A stretch of 52,125 bases of DNA from Caballeronia sp. SEWSISQ10-4 2 (GTDB lineage: Bacteria; Pseudomonadota; Gammaproteobacteria; Burkholderiales; Burkholderiaceae): assembly GCF_030464885.1 (NCBI RefSeq), contig NZ_JALPRJ010000059.1, positions 1 through 52,125 on the forward strand, in the 5' to 3' direction. Made by a program: the position numbers and the translations under genes. Shown here piece after piece: positions 45,419 through 52,125 of this stretch; the first letter of the stretch is position 1, and every line of letters starts with the position of its first letter. The notes beneath the pieces are model-generated. The model was not told the DNA's origin and did no database searches. It worked only from the letters and a program-made list of their open reading frames with translations.

Positions 45419-45520
45419 CGACTGTCTCCTTTGGGTTGTGCTCAGGTTTTTCGTTTGGACCGGTGAAGGCTGTGAACGTGCTGCGGCTTCGGGCTTGTCC
45501 CGGCCACCGGATACTTTCGA

Positions 45521-45550
45521 TTGCGCGGGTATCAGGAAATACGCTATCAT
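45521..45550 (+). promoter_or_regulatory. promoter of tRNA-Pro
   Basis: TTGCGC (45521-45526), an 18-base spacer and TATCAT (45545-45550), about 11 bases before the tRNA. Good position for a stable-RNA promoter. Confidence 0.6.
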
Positions 45551-45561
45551 CTCGTTCTTGT

Positions 45562-45638
45562 CGGAGCGTAGCGCAGCCTGGTAGCGCATCTGATTTGGGA
45601 TCAGAGGGTCGAAGGTTCGAATCCTTTCGCTCCGACCA
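45562..45638 (+). tRNA. tRNA-Pro (UGG)
   Basis: A 77-base tRNA with encoded CCA. Acceptor CGGAGCG pairs with CGCTCCG; anticodon stem TCTGA/TCAGA carries loop TTTGGGA, so the anticodon is TGG; T-arm GGTTCGAATCC. Its own promoter and terminator flank it. Confidence 0.96.
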
Positions 45639-45649
45639 CGTTACAAATG

Positions 45650-45681
45650 AAGGGGTCACGAGTTCAACTCGTGACCCCTTT
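45650..45681 (+). terminator. terminator after tRNA-Pro
   Basis: A near-perfect inverted repeat, AAGGGGTCACGAGTT and its complement, directly after the tRNA and ending in a short T-run. Confidence 0.8.
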
Positions 45682-45880
45682 GTCACTTCTGACGTCATTT
45701 CTGGCGCGCTCGTGTGCGGGTCAAGAAAGAGGTGAGCACTTTAGCTACCTCAGCAGGTAGCAGGTTACAGCTGCCCGGGGCCGCACGGCGTTTCGATTCA
45801 ATCGCAAATTCCCGATATCGTTTAATCTTCTGCGTTCGCTCGCCGTATTCGAACTTCAAACTCCATTTTCCGGGCCGTCC

Positions 45881-46054
45881 ATGCCGCGTTTCGCCGTCCT
45901 GCTTGCTTGCTCCCTGCTCCTGTCCGCCTGTGCCGATGCCACCGTACCTCACCACACGCCGCCGCAAGATCCGCCTGATTACAAGGGCGTGCCGACCGAT
46001 ACCACACCGCCGGTGATGATCATCGCGCCGGCCAAGCCCGAGCAGCCGCAATGA
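45881..46054 (+). CDS. small proline-rich lipoprotein, 57 residues
   Basis: A short frame from ATG 45881 to TGA 46052-46054. The N-terminus MPRFAVLLACSLLLSACADA is a full lipoprotein signal with lipobox LSAC, leaving a mature peptide of about 42 residues that is rich in proline (HHTPPQDPPDYKGVPTDTTP). This resembles the small outer-membrane lipoproteins common in Burkholderia. It ends 57 bases before the Fur-family gene, so they may be co-transcribed. No family name can be given. Confidence 0.65.
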   Translation: MPRFAVLLACSLLLSACADATVPHHTPPQDPPDYKGVPTDTTPPVMIIAPAKPEQPQ

Positions 46055-46111
46055 CAGCCGGGACGCCGCTTGCCCGCTGCCTGTCCGGATACCGCAGCGT
46101 ATAATCCGCTC

Positions 46112-46645
46112 ATGAACACGCCCGCCAACGCCGCCCAGCCTCACGCCCACTCGTCCGCCGACGCGCTCCAGGCGGCGGTCACGATGGCTGACGAATATTG
46201 TCGCGAGCGTGGTCAAAAGCTCACGCCCATTCGCCGCACGGTGCTCGAATTGCTGCTGGCCTCGGGCCGCGCGACCAAAGCCTATACGCTGCTCGACGAA
46301 ATGCGGGCGATGCATCCGAACGCGTCGCCTCCCACGGTGTATCGGGCGCTGGATTTCCTGCTGTCGGCGGGGCTGATTCATCGCATCGAATCGATCAACG
46401 CGTTTACCGTCTGCCACGATCTCACCCATTGCCAGCACGGCGTGCTGATCGTGTGCCAACAATGCGGCCGCGTGACCGAGTTGCAGCAGCAAAAGCAGTT
46501 GCGCCAGACCCTGATGTCGCAGGTCGAGGCGAGCGGCTATCGGCTGGCGGGCGACGACATCGAGTTAAAGGGCATTTGCCCCGCATGCCAGGCCGCTGAA
46601 GACCCGAGCGCTCATCAGCACGACCACGATCACGCCTCGCATTGA
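46112..46645 (+). CDS. zur: Fur-family regulator, Zur-like
   Basis: A 177-residue regulator. The winged helix is at about 28-95 (GQKLTPIRRTVLELLLASGR, SPPTVYRALDFLLSAGLIHR). The dimer domain has CHDLTHCQHGVLIVCQQCGRV, a metal-binding cluster, with a structural zinc formed by CQQC and CPAC near 155. The C-terminus is histidine-rich (HQHDHDHASH), often seen in Zur. This set fits zinc-sensing Zur better than Fur or PerR, but the metal is inferred. ATG 46112 is chosen. A TATAAT lies only six bases before it, so the transcript could be leaderless if that is the promoter. Confidence 0.85.
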   Translation: MNTPANAAQPHAHSSADALQAAVTMADEYCRERGQKLTPIRRTVLELLLASGRATKAYTLLDEMRAMHPNASPPTVYRALDFLLSAGLIHRIESINAFTVCHDLTHCQHGVLIVCQQCGRVTELQQQKQLRQTLMSQVEASGYRLAGDDIELKGICPACQAAEDPSAHQHDHDHASH

Positions 46646-46680
46646 TCTGGTATGCGCGTCGTTTAAAGCGCTGCGAAGGT

Positions 46681-46719
46681 AAAAAGGCCGTTCCTGACGT
46701 CAGTCGGAACGGCCTTTTT
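46681..46719 (+). terminator. intrinsic terminator after zur
   Basis: AAAGGCCGTTCC pairs with GGAACGGCCTTT across 11 bases, then a T-run. Confidence 0.88.
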
Positions 46720-47223
46720 GTATGTTCACAGCCCGAATAAGCGAAACCCCGATGCGGGCACACCGGGGTCTCTGACCCGCGAGATCTGTTCGCTCAGAAA
46801 AACACAGGCTGGCCGTATTCTAAAACGCATCAATCTGGCGGATGGTGATCACTTGTATCAACGCGTAACCCAATGTGCACGGCCCTCTCCGACCGTTAAG
46901 CAAGCCTGGTCAACGAAGGCCGCGGCACGTAATTACTACGGTCAAAACGCAGGCATAAGGCCGTGTTATGCGCATTTCTTGCTGCAAAGGTATGATCGCA
47001 TCTCCTGCCGAAACAGATTTCCCGATCATGACCTCGTTGTGGATCTTCTTCGCCATTTGTCCGGTCGCGCTGGGTTCGCTGCTCGTGTTCGCGTCGCACA
47101 TCGATCCGCTTTCCGGTCGCTGGCGTGGCGCCCAACTGATCGGCTCGCTACGCCGCCAAGCGGAATTCGCGGCAGGCAAACGCGTTGCGCACCTTGGCAG
47201 CGCCTTCAAGAAACACGCGAGTG
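46720..47223. other. intergenic stretch, no gene seen
   Basis: About 504 bases between the zur terminator and the end of the minus-strand lipoprotein gene. Frames here (for example plus 46968-47261) overlap that gene or have shadow-like composition. A small ACCCCG/CGGGGT hairpin at 46746-46769 has no T-run. No tRNA or known RNA was seen. Confidence 0.4.
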
Positions 47224-47556
47224 CTATTGCTTGCAGCGAATCACCATCGATCGGTTCTTGACGTTCGCGCCGAAAATTCCCGCCACCGTTCCGCCCGAGG
47301 TCGCGCCGTTGTCGACATCCTTCGACACCACGTCGTAGCCATACGAACCGCACATCTCGCCGGCCTTCTTGTAACACGCAGCCCAGCTCGTACTCGCGTC
47401 GCCGCCGCTGCAATTGATGGCAAAACCCGTGTCGCCCGATGGCAGATACGTCATCTTCGCCGTGTCGGCGCAACCGGCCAGTGTTGCCGCAGCGGCCATT
47501 ACGGCAGCCGTCATGAGGTGCTTTCCACGCGTCGTGACGCGTACTTTCAATTTCAT
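47224..47556 (-). CDS. cysteine-containing lipoprotein, 110 residues
   Basis: The N-terminus is basic, then MTAAVMAAAATLAGC gives a lipoprotein signal with lipobox LAGC near residue 29. The mature part has four further cysteines (INCSGG, WAACYKKAGEMCGSYGY and IRCKQ at the end), likely two disulfides in the periplasm. The block CYKKAGEMCGSYGYDVV is a pattern I have seen in small proteobacterial lipoproteins of unknown role. GGGAAG lies five bases before ATG 47556. Confidence 0.78.
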   Translation of the reverse strand: MKLKVRVTTRGKHLMTAAVMAAAATLAGCADTAKMTYLPSGDTGFAINCSGGDASTSWAACYKKAGEMCGSYGYDVVSKDVDNGATSGGTVAGIFGANVKNRSMVIRCKQ

Positions 47557-47613
47557 CGATTCTTCCCTGTTTGATAAAGCACGTCTGGCATGCCCGGCGC
47601 GCTTATCGAGCCA

Positions 47614-48306
47614 TTATCGCGCCGGCAGATAGCGCGACGGATCAATCGAACTACCCTTGTAGCGCAATTCAAAATGCAGCATCACGCGATTGGTGTCAGT
47701 GTCGCCCATTTCCGCGATGGCTTGACCTTGCGTGACGCTCTGACCTTCCTTCACAAGCAGCGCGCGGTTATGCGCATAGGCGCTCAGGTAGTCGGCGTTG
47801 TGCTTCACGATCAGCAGATTGCCGTAACCCCGCAGCCCGTTCCCCGCATAGACCACCGTGCCGGCCGCCGCCGCGACGATCTGTGTTCCGGACGCGCCGG
47901 CAATGTCGATACCCTTCGAATTCTTGCCGTCGAAACCGCGAATCACGCTGCCTTGCGTCGGCCAGATCAGCGCAATACTCGTGGCCGGCGTAGTCAACCC
48001 GGACGCCGCTGCGTTCGATGTATCCGCGCTGCCGGTGCGGGCGGGCGGCTCGACGGGCGTAGTTGCGACCGTCGCGCTTCCCGCGGGCGGCGCGACGCGC
48101 AGCACCTGGCCGACTTCGATCGCATTCGGGTCGGTGAGGTTGTTCCAGCGCGCGATATTCTGCGCCGATGTCCGGTTCGCGCGCGCGACCTTCGACACCG
48201 TATCGCCCCGTTCTACTCGATAAAACCCCGGCCCGACCGGCGCAGAGCCACACGCGGCGAGCACTGCGATCAAGGACACGCAGGTCAGCCGTCGAATTAT
48301 TTTCAC
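47614..48306 (-). CDS. LysM and M23 domain lipoprotein, NlpD-like
   Basis: A 230-residue lipoprotein. The signal KIIRRLTCVSLIAVLAAC has lipobox LAAC. One LysM domain follows (YRVERGDTVSKVARANRTSA, about 28-72), then a proline/threonine linker and an M23 domain (LIWPTQGSVIRGFDGKNSKG, GLRGYGNLLIVKHN, YAHNRALLVKEGQ, MLHFELRYKG). The first zinc ligand His of active M23 enzymes is replaced, since the usual H-x-G-x-D reads SKGIDI, so like NlpD it is probably non-catalytic and activates amidases at the septum. I take GTG 48306 as start; TTG codons just upstream are alternatives. Confidence 0.85.
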   Translation of the reverse strand: MKIIRRLTCVSLIAVLAACGSAPVGPGFYRVERGDTVSKVARANRTSAQNIARWNNLTDPNAIEVGQVLRVAPPAGSATVATTPVEPPARTGSADTSNAAASGLTTPATSIALIWPTQGSVIRGFDGKNSKGIDIAGASGTQIVAAAAGTVVYAGNGLRGYGNLLIVKHNADYLSAYAHNRALLVKEGQSVTQGQAIAEMGDTDTNRVMLHFELRYKGSSIDPSRYLPAR

Positions 48307-48469
48307 CAAACTCAAAACCTCGCAAAGCGCCGCACAAACCGACAAACCCAAATACGCCGCGGCAACAAACCAGAATGCGTAACGGCGAAATGTCCGATTT
48401 TACCGTCCCGGCGCTGCCGCCCCCAGAAGCGACCATCTTTCCCCGTTTGTTCGCAGCCCGTTCCCCGCT

Positions 48470-49375
48470 TCACGCGGGCGGCGAAATGCTCAGTCGCAGC
48501 GCTGCCGTTTCGGTTTTCCCCGGTGCGAGCCAGCGTAGTCCGCGACCGTTGTGAATGGCATCGGGGAGACCGACCCACGGCTCGACGCAATAGAAATCCG
48601 ACGTCGGCGCTTCGGTCCAGCTGGTGACGGCGTACCAGGGCACCGAGCCGGGGCGTTGCAGATCGAAGTTCACCACGCGCTTCAAACCCGGCGTCACGAG
48701 CCGCACTGGGTGGTCGGCGGGACCGGTAAAGCAGTGGAACCGATCCAGAATGCTGGCGTCGTCCAGTGCGTAGCGCGCCGCGCCCGCTTCCGGGTCGGTG
48801 ATCGAGCCGTCATCGCGTTGCCGGCGTGTTTCCGTGCGCGGCAATTCCAGGCTGCTGATGCCGCGCTGATCGTGCGGCAGGACGAAGTAGAAATGATGAC
48901 CGGCGTAATAGGGCAGCGGCACCTCACCGGGGTTCGACGTGGTGAGTTCCACATCCAGTGTCATGGCGTCGACCAGCCGGTACGCAGCCTCGAAGCGAAA
49001 CGCGAACGGGTAACCCTGGCGCGTAAAGTCGTTGTCGACGAGCGTCATACGCACGCCGTGCCCGTCCGCGTCCTTGCGGTGCTCGAACGGTAGATTGCGC
49101 GCGAAACCATGCATGGGAAGTTCATGCACGACGCCTTCCGGATCGCGCCACTTGCCGATCTCACCATCAACGAAATGGCGGCCGAGAAACGGAAACAGCA
49201 GCGGATTGCCGCCGCGAATCTTGACGAAGTTGGACCAGTCCGGCGCGGCCGGCCAGAAAATGACCGGCTCACCGCCCACACGCCACGTCATCAGCCGTCC
49301 GCCCGCGCGCGGCGCGATTTCGAGGGCGGCGTCATCGAACGTGATTGCCAGGATGTCTTCGGGTTGTGACGACAT
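48470..49375 (-). CDS. aldose 1-epimerase family protein
   Basis: A 301-residue beta-sandwich protein of the galactose mutarotase-like group. GGRLMTWRVGGEPVIFWP near residue 25, GGNPLLFPFLGR (about 55), the candidate active His in LPMHGFARN (about 84), YYAGHHFYFVLP (about 155) and the Glu in CVEPWVGLPDAI (about 270). It interconverts anomers of a free or phosphorylated sugar; the exact sugar is not deducible. ATG 49375 is preceded by AAGGAGA nine bases upstream. Confidence 0.85.
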   Translation of the reverse strand: MSSQPEDILAITFDDAALEIAPRAGGRLMTWRVGGEPVIFWPAAPDWSNFVKIRGGNPLLFPFLGRHFVDGEIGKWRDPEGVVHELPMHGFARNLPFEHRKDADGHGVRMTLVDNDFTRQGYPFAFRFEAAYRLVDAMTLDVELTTSNPGEVPLPYYAGHHFYFVLPHDQRGISSLELPRTETRRQRDDGSITDPEAGAARYALDDASILDRFHCFTGPADHPVRLVTPGLKRVVNFDLQRPGSVPWYAVTSWTEAPTSDFYCVEPWVGLPDAIHNGRGLRWLAPGKTETAALRLSISPPA

Positions 49376-49478
49376 GTCGGTGGTCTCCTTGGGTGAGTGT
49401 TCAAACGAGCAACGAGCAGGTTGTGCGTTCAGGTGGCCGCTCAATTCTACGGGGAAACCCTTTTCGGGAAATTGCGAC

Positions 49479-49508
49479 TGACACAGCTGGTTTCACTACC
49501 CTGATAAT
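49479..49508 (+). promoter_or_regulatory. putative promoter of the 26-residue gene
   Basis: TGACAC (49479-49484), an 18-base spacer and GATAAT (49503-49508), about 88 bases before the small ORF. The -10 box has five of six matches. Confidence 0.4.
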
Positions 49509-49596
49509 GTGAACACGATGTAACGCAGATGAAACATTTTTCGGCCTTGACGATCTCAGATCGATCAAGTTGATCCTGCGCAACGGCGAGGATGAT

Positions 49597-49677
49597 ATGG
49601 ATCTGGCGATGATGTTTGGAGTGTTTATTTTTGGCACGTTTGGCGCGGGCACGCTGCTGTTTTTATACAAGCTGTGA
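49597..49677 (+). CDS. tiny membrane protein, 26 residues
   Basis: ATG 49597 follows GAGG by five bases and opens a frame ending TGA 49675-49677. Its product is almost wholly one hydrophobic helix (MFGVFIFGTFGAGTLLFLY) with Lys near the C-terminus. A good ribosome binding site, a possible promoter and an intrinsic terminator 30 bases later form a complete gene unit in an otherwise empty stretch. Such peptides often regulate membrane transporters or sensors. The function is unknown. Confidence 0.5.
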   Translation: MDLAMMFGVFIFGTFGAGTLLFLYKL

Positions 49678-49704
49678 CCGTGACACAGGTATAACGCAGC
49701 GAAT

Positions 49705-49736
49705 AAAAAAAGCCCGTCTTACGACGGGCTTTTTTT
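49705..49736 (+). terminator. strong intrinsic terminator
   Basis: AAAAAAGCCCGTC and GACGGGCTTTTTT around TTAC, flanked by A and T runs. It closes the small ORF unit and can work in both directions. Confidence 0.92.
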
Positions 49737-49902
49737 ATTCTTACGGAATTATTCTAATAATCGACCAATTTTCTTTCGTTAACATCAAGCGCAACGCAAA
49801 GACTTGGCGCTGCATTGGGTGGGCGGCATAATCGCCCGGGTTTGCGTGCCATATGCTGCACCGCGGCTATGAGCCTGTCGCCACTAACGAAAGAGGATCA
49901 AC

Positions 49903-50733
49903 GTGACTTTGTGGTTTCTGATTTTTCTGAGCGTGCTGCAGGGTGTGACCGAATTGTTTCCGGTCAGCAGCCTCGGCCATACGCTCCTGGTGCCCGGCCT
50001 GATCGGGATGCACATCGACAAACACGCGCCGCAGTTGTTGCCGTTCCTGGTCGCGCTGCATCTGGGTACCGCGCTCGCGTTGCTGTGGTACTTCCGCAAG
50101 CGCTGGATTGCGCTGGTGGCGGGGTTTATCGGATCGTTGCGCGGCCGTAAAAACGCCGATGGCCACATGATGTGGGCGCTGATCATCGGCACGATTCCGA
50201 CGGGCATCGTCGGGCTGGTGCTTGAAAAGCGGCTCGAGGCGCTGTTCCACGATCTGCGGATTGTCGCGGCTGCGCTGATGGTCAACGGCGTGTTGCTGTG
50301 GGTCGGCGACCGGTTGACGCGTGCGCGGGCGGAGCGCGCGCCTGAAGAACTCACGTTCAAGCAGGCGTTCCTGGTGGGTCTTGCGCAGATCGGCGCGCTG
50401 ATTCCGGGCTTTTCGCGCAGCGGGCTGACGATGATCGCGGGCATTGGCGCTGGCTTGAGCGCCGAGAAAGCGGCGGAATTCTCGTTCCTGCTCGGCACGC
50501 CGATTATTTTCGCGGCCGGCGTGCTCGAATTGCCGAAGCTGTTCCACGCACCCGATCAGCTCGCCGACGCCCTCCTTGGCGGCGTGTTGACGGGGATTGC
50601 TGCGTACCTGAGCGTGCGTTTCCTGATGCGTTACTTCGAAGGAAAGGGGCGGCTGGCCGCGTTTGGCTTGTATTGCGTGATTGCCGGTGCGTTCTGTCTC
50701 GGCTGGTTCATGTTGCATGCGCAACCGGTTTGA
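49903..50733 (+). CDS. uppP: undecaprenyl-diphosphatase, divergent UppP/BacA
   Basis: A 276-residue membrane protein with about eight helices. The two signature regions are present but altered: LQGVTELFPVSSLGHTLLVP replaces the usual EGxTEFLPVSSTGH, keeping the Glu and the SS-x-GH, and IPGFSRSGLTMIAGI replaces PGTSRSGATI. It recycles the C55 lipid carrier for murein and surface polymer synthesis at the periplasmic face. GTG start with GAGG seven bases upstream. Burkholderia often carry more than one UppP; this looks like the less typical copy. Confidence 0.88.
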   Translation: MTLWFLIFLSVLQGVTELFPVSSLGHTLLVPGLIGMHIDKHAPQLLPFLVALHLGTALALLWYFRKRWIALVAGFIGSLRGRKNADGHMMWALIIGTIPTGIVGLVLEKRLEALFHDLRIVAAALMVNGVLLWVGDRLTRARAERAPEELTFKQAFLVGLAQIGALIPGFSRSGLTMIAGIGAGLSAEKAAEFSFLLGTPIIFAAGVLELPKLFHAPDQLADALLGGVLTGIAAYLSVRFLMRYFEGKGRLAAFGLYCVIAGAFCLGWFMLHAQPV

Positions 50734-50743
50734 CCGGTTTTAA
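50723..50743 (+). terminator. small hairpin at the end of uppP
   Basis: AACCGGT and ACCGGTT around TTG, overlapping the stop codon and followed by TTAAT. A weak terminator at best. Confidence 0.4.
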
Positions 50744-50821
50744 TACGCGTTGAAGCGAGCGAGGTTCCGGAATGAGGCCTCGCATCCTTTCGATGAGGTA
50801 AAATCCTGGATCATCTGCGAC

Positions 50822-50898
50822 GCGGCAGTAGCTCAGCTGGATAGAGCATCGGCCTTCTAAGCCGAGGGGCGGGGGTTCGAGTCCCTCCTGCCGTGCCA
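50822..50898 (+). tRNA. tRNA-Arg (UCU)
   Basis: A 77-base tRNA with encoded CCA. Acceptor GCGGCAG pairs with CTGCCGT (G-U at the end); anticodon stem TCGGC/GCCGA carries loop CTTCTAA, so the anticodon is TCT, reading AGA. T-arm GGTTCGAGTCC. TAAAAT at 50799-50804 is a likely -10 box. Confidence 0.95.
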
Positions 50899-50983
50899 GA
50901 CCCTCGGGTTCATCACAACGCTCGATCGCGTTTCACCGGCGTCCTGCTCGTTCGAATTCGCAATCTCTCAAAAGACCTTCCGC

Positions 50984-51955
50984 CTACCGCGCTGTCAGCG
51001 CGTCTTGGTCTTGCCACACGTTGTCCTTCACCGTCACCGCCTTCGGAATCAGCTTCGCGCGATAGAACGTATCGGCGACGCTCTGCTGGGTCGCGACAAT
51101 CTTCTCGTCGATCGGCGTCGCGCCGTACGGCACGCGCCGCACCCACGTCTCCACGAGCCCCGTGTCCAGCCCGACTTTCGGCGCAAGCAACGCCGCCGTG
51201 TCCGCGGGATGCTGCGTGACCCATGCACCGGTCGTGCGCAACTGATCGATCACGGCACGCACCGCCTGGGGATTTTGCGTGGCGAAGCTACGCGTGGCCT
51301 CGTAGAAACAGAACGGCTTCGGCAAACCGGTGTAGTCGGCGAGCGTGCGGACGGTCAACGCCTTTTGCGCGGCGGCGTAGTACGGGTCCCAGACAATCCA
51401 TGCATCGACATCGCCATTCTCGAAGGCCGCGCGGGCGTCGGCGGGCGGGAGATAAACCGGGTGGATATCGTCGAGTTTCAAGTCGGCCTTCTGCAGCACT
51501 GCAAGCAGCAGGAAGTTCGAACTCGATCCTTTTTGCAACGCGATGCGCCGGCCTTTTAGCTCGGCGAGCGAATGAATCGGTGAATCGGCTTTGACGAACA
51601 GCGCCTCATTGGTTTGTCCGCCCGGCTCGGCGCCGACATAAACAAAATTCACGCCCGCGGCCTGCGCGAAAATCGGTGGCGGCGCGCCGGTGTATCCGAA
51701 ATCGATGTTGCTTGTATTGAGCGCTTCGAGCAATTGCGGCCCGGCGGGAAACTCATACCAACTGACGGTATAGCCGAGCGGCTTCAGCTTTTGTTCAAGC
51801 GAACCCTGGGCCTTGAGCACGGCAAGCAGACCGGCTTTCTGATAACCAATGCGCAATTGCCTGGGTGGCGAACTCCCCGGATCTTGTGCCGATGCGCACA
51901 GAGGCAACAACGCGAACGCGGCAGCGAACGATAACGACAGGCACAGCTTTTTCAT
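50984..51955 (-). CDS. ssuA: aliphatic sulfonate ABC transporter binding protein, SsuA-like
   Basis: A 323-residue periplasmic binding protein. Signal peptide MKKLCLSLSFAAAFALLPLC with cleavage after ASA near 23. Mature part: LRIGYQKAGLLAVLKAQGSL, VSWYEFPAGPQLLEALNTSN, IDFGYTGAPPPIFAQAAG, GRRIALQKGSSSNFLLL and DAWIVWDPYYAAA, all typical of SsuA/TauA-type proteins of the NMT1 group. It captures alkanesulfonates as a sulfur source. The transporter and monooxygenase genes (ssuB, C, D) are not in view; an insertion element lies about 100 bases upstream. Confidence 0.88.
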   Translation of the reverse strand: MKKLCLSLSFAAAFALLPLCASAQDPGSSPPRQLRIGYQKAGLLAVLKAQGSLEQKLKPLGYTVSWYEFPAGPQLLEALNTSNIDFGYTGAPPPIFAQAAGVNFVYVGAEPGGQTNEALFVKADSPIHSLAELKGRRIALQKGSSSNFLLLAVLQKADLKLDDIHPVYLPPADARAAFENGDVDAWIVWDPYYAAAQKALTVRTLADYTGLPKPFCFYEATRSFATQNPQAVRAVIDQLRTTGAWVTQHPADTAALLAPKVGLDTGLVETWVRRVPYGATPIDEKIVATQQSVADTFYRAKLIPKAVTVKDNVWQDQDALTAR

Positions 51956-51963
51956 GGCAATTT

Positions 51964-52125
51964 CTATGCAGGAAAGAGATGTCGTCGACCATAGCAGCGA
52001 TGCGTTTCGGCGTCGAATAAGCGATGCTTCGAAGCTAATGACGCAATCTGTGAACTCGTTGACGTCCTCCCGGTCCTAAAGGACCGGGATTCCTTCTGCA
52101 AGACGGCCACGTCCGGGCGCAGCAT
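51964..52125 (-). CDS. C-terminal end of an IS605-type TnpB (partial)
   Basis: On the minus strand a frame is open from the window edge to TAG at 51964-51966. The first residues seen, LRPDVAVLQKESRSFRTGR, match my memory of the C-terminal tail of TnpB proteins whose 3' end overlaps the element's right end. The frame runs through the right-end hairpin and another 30 codons into flanking DNA, so the last residues are probably host-derived. TnpB is an RNA-guided nuclease related to Cas12. Most of the gene is outside the window. Confidence 0.4.
   Translation of the reverse strand: MLRPDVAVLQKESRSFRTGRTSTSSQIASLASKHRLFDAETHRCYGRRHLFPA
52059..52125 (-). mobile_element. right end of an IS200/IS605-type element (partial)
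   Basis: CCCGGTCC-TAAA-GGACCGGG (52069-52088) is the subterminal hairpin typical of this family's right end, with the conserved AGGAATCCC on the tnpB side and a TCAA-type terminus (minus strand, near 52059-52062). The element extends to the right past the window. These elements transpose as single strands and make no inverted terminal repeats or target duplications. Confidence 0.65.

Noticed and set aside
45682..45880. Integrase relic downstream of tRNA-Pro
   Set aside because: A minus-strand stretch reads like protein, but no catalytic residues of a recombinase and no repeat of the tRNA end were found.
45695..46492. 265-residue minus-strand frame across the lipoprotein and zur
   Set aside because: Low-complexity Arg/Gly/His composition opposite a conserved regulator. 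The small lipoprotein frame on the plus strand explains the region better.
46910..47473. 187-residue minus-strand frame over the cysteine lipoprotein
   Set aside because: A different frame at 47224-47556 has a lipobox, conserved-looking cysteines and a good ribosome binding site, so this one is a shadow.

Overview
This window looks like a chromosome segment of a Burkholderia sensu lato species (Burkholderia, Paraburkholderia or Caballeronia). The evidence is the G+C-rich core and a gene order I know from that group: rnhA-dnaQ, carAB-greA, rlmE-ftsH-folP-glmM and pstSCAB-phoUBR-ppk-ppx. The protein sequences also look like that group. A species cannot be named from sequence reading alone.

Region 1 (1-14,181) is a horizontally acquired island. 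It is visibly richer in A+T than the rest and carries mostly unfamiliar genes. It ends against the 3' end of a tRNA-Val(CAC) gene (14182-14256), next to a tyrosine integrase (12987-14006). The left end of the island is outside the window. Inside are a SIR2-type NADase-like gene, three proteins with an R-x4-H motif of HEPN RNases (C-terminal in two), a two-helix membrane protein, a metallopeptidase-like protein and several unknowns. This mix resembles an anti-phage defence island. Beside the integrase sits a small partition cassette: a ParF-like ParA, a ribbon-helix-helix partner and a 10-bp-phased array of GAGT/ACTC boxes that looks like a ParG-type centromere/operator.

Region 2 (14,182-20,365) is core: tRNA-Val, dnaQ, rnhA and a methyltransferase on the minus strand, divergent from gloB, then mltD and an MFS transporter. 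Region 3 (20,366-32,665) holds carAB, greA and a small membrane protein, yhbY on the opposite strand, then rlmE, ftsH, folP and glmM. These cover pyrimidine/arginine precursor supply, transcript cleavage, ribosome maturation, membrane proteolysis, folate and amino-sugar synthesis.

Region 4 (32,666-43,739) is a complete phosphate unit. A four-unit Pho box precedes pstS, followed by pstC, pstA, pstB, phoU, phoB and phoR on the plus strand. Polyphosphate kinase (ppk, minus) and exopolyphosphatase (ppx, plus) diverge from a shared intergenic region. Together they cover uptake, sensing, storage and mobilisation of phosphate.

Region 5 (43,740-52,125) carries an OlsB-like acyltransferase, SixA-like phosphatase, tRNA-Pro(UGG), a 57-residue lipoprotein, a Zur-like Fur regulator, a cysteine-rich lipoprotein, an NlpD-like LysM/M23 lipoprotein, an aldose-1-epimerase-like protein, a 26-residue membrane peptide, a divergent UppP, tRNA-Arg(UCU) and an SsuA-like binding protein. 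The window ends in the right end of an IS200/IS605-type element whose flank could supply an omega-RNA guide.
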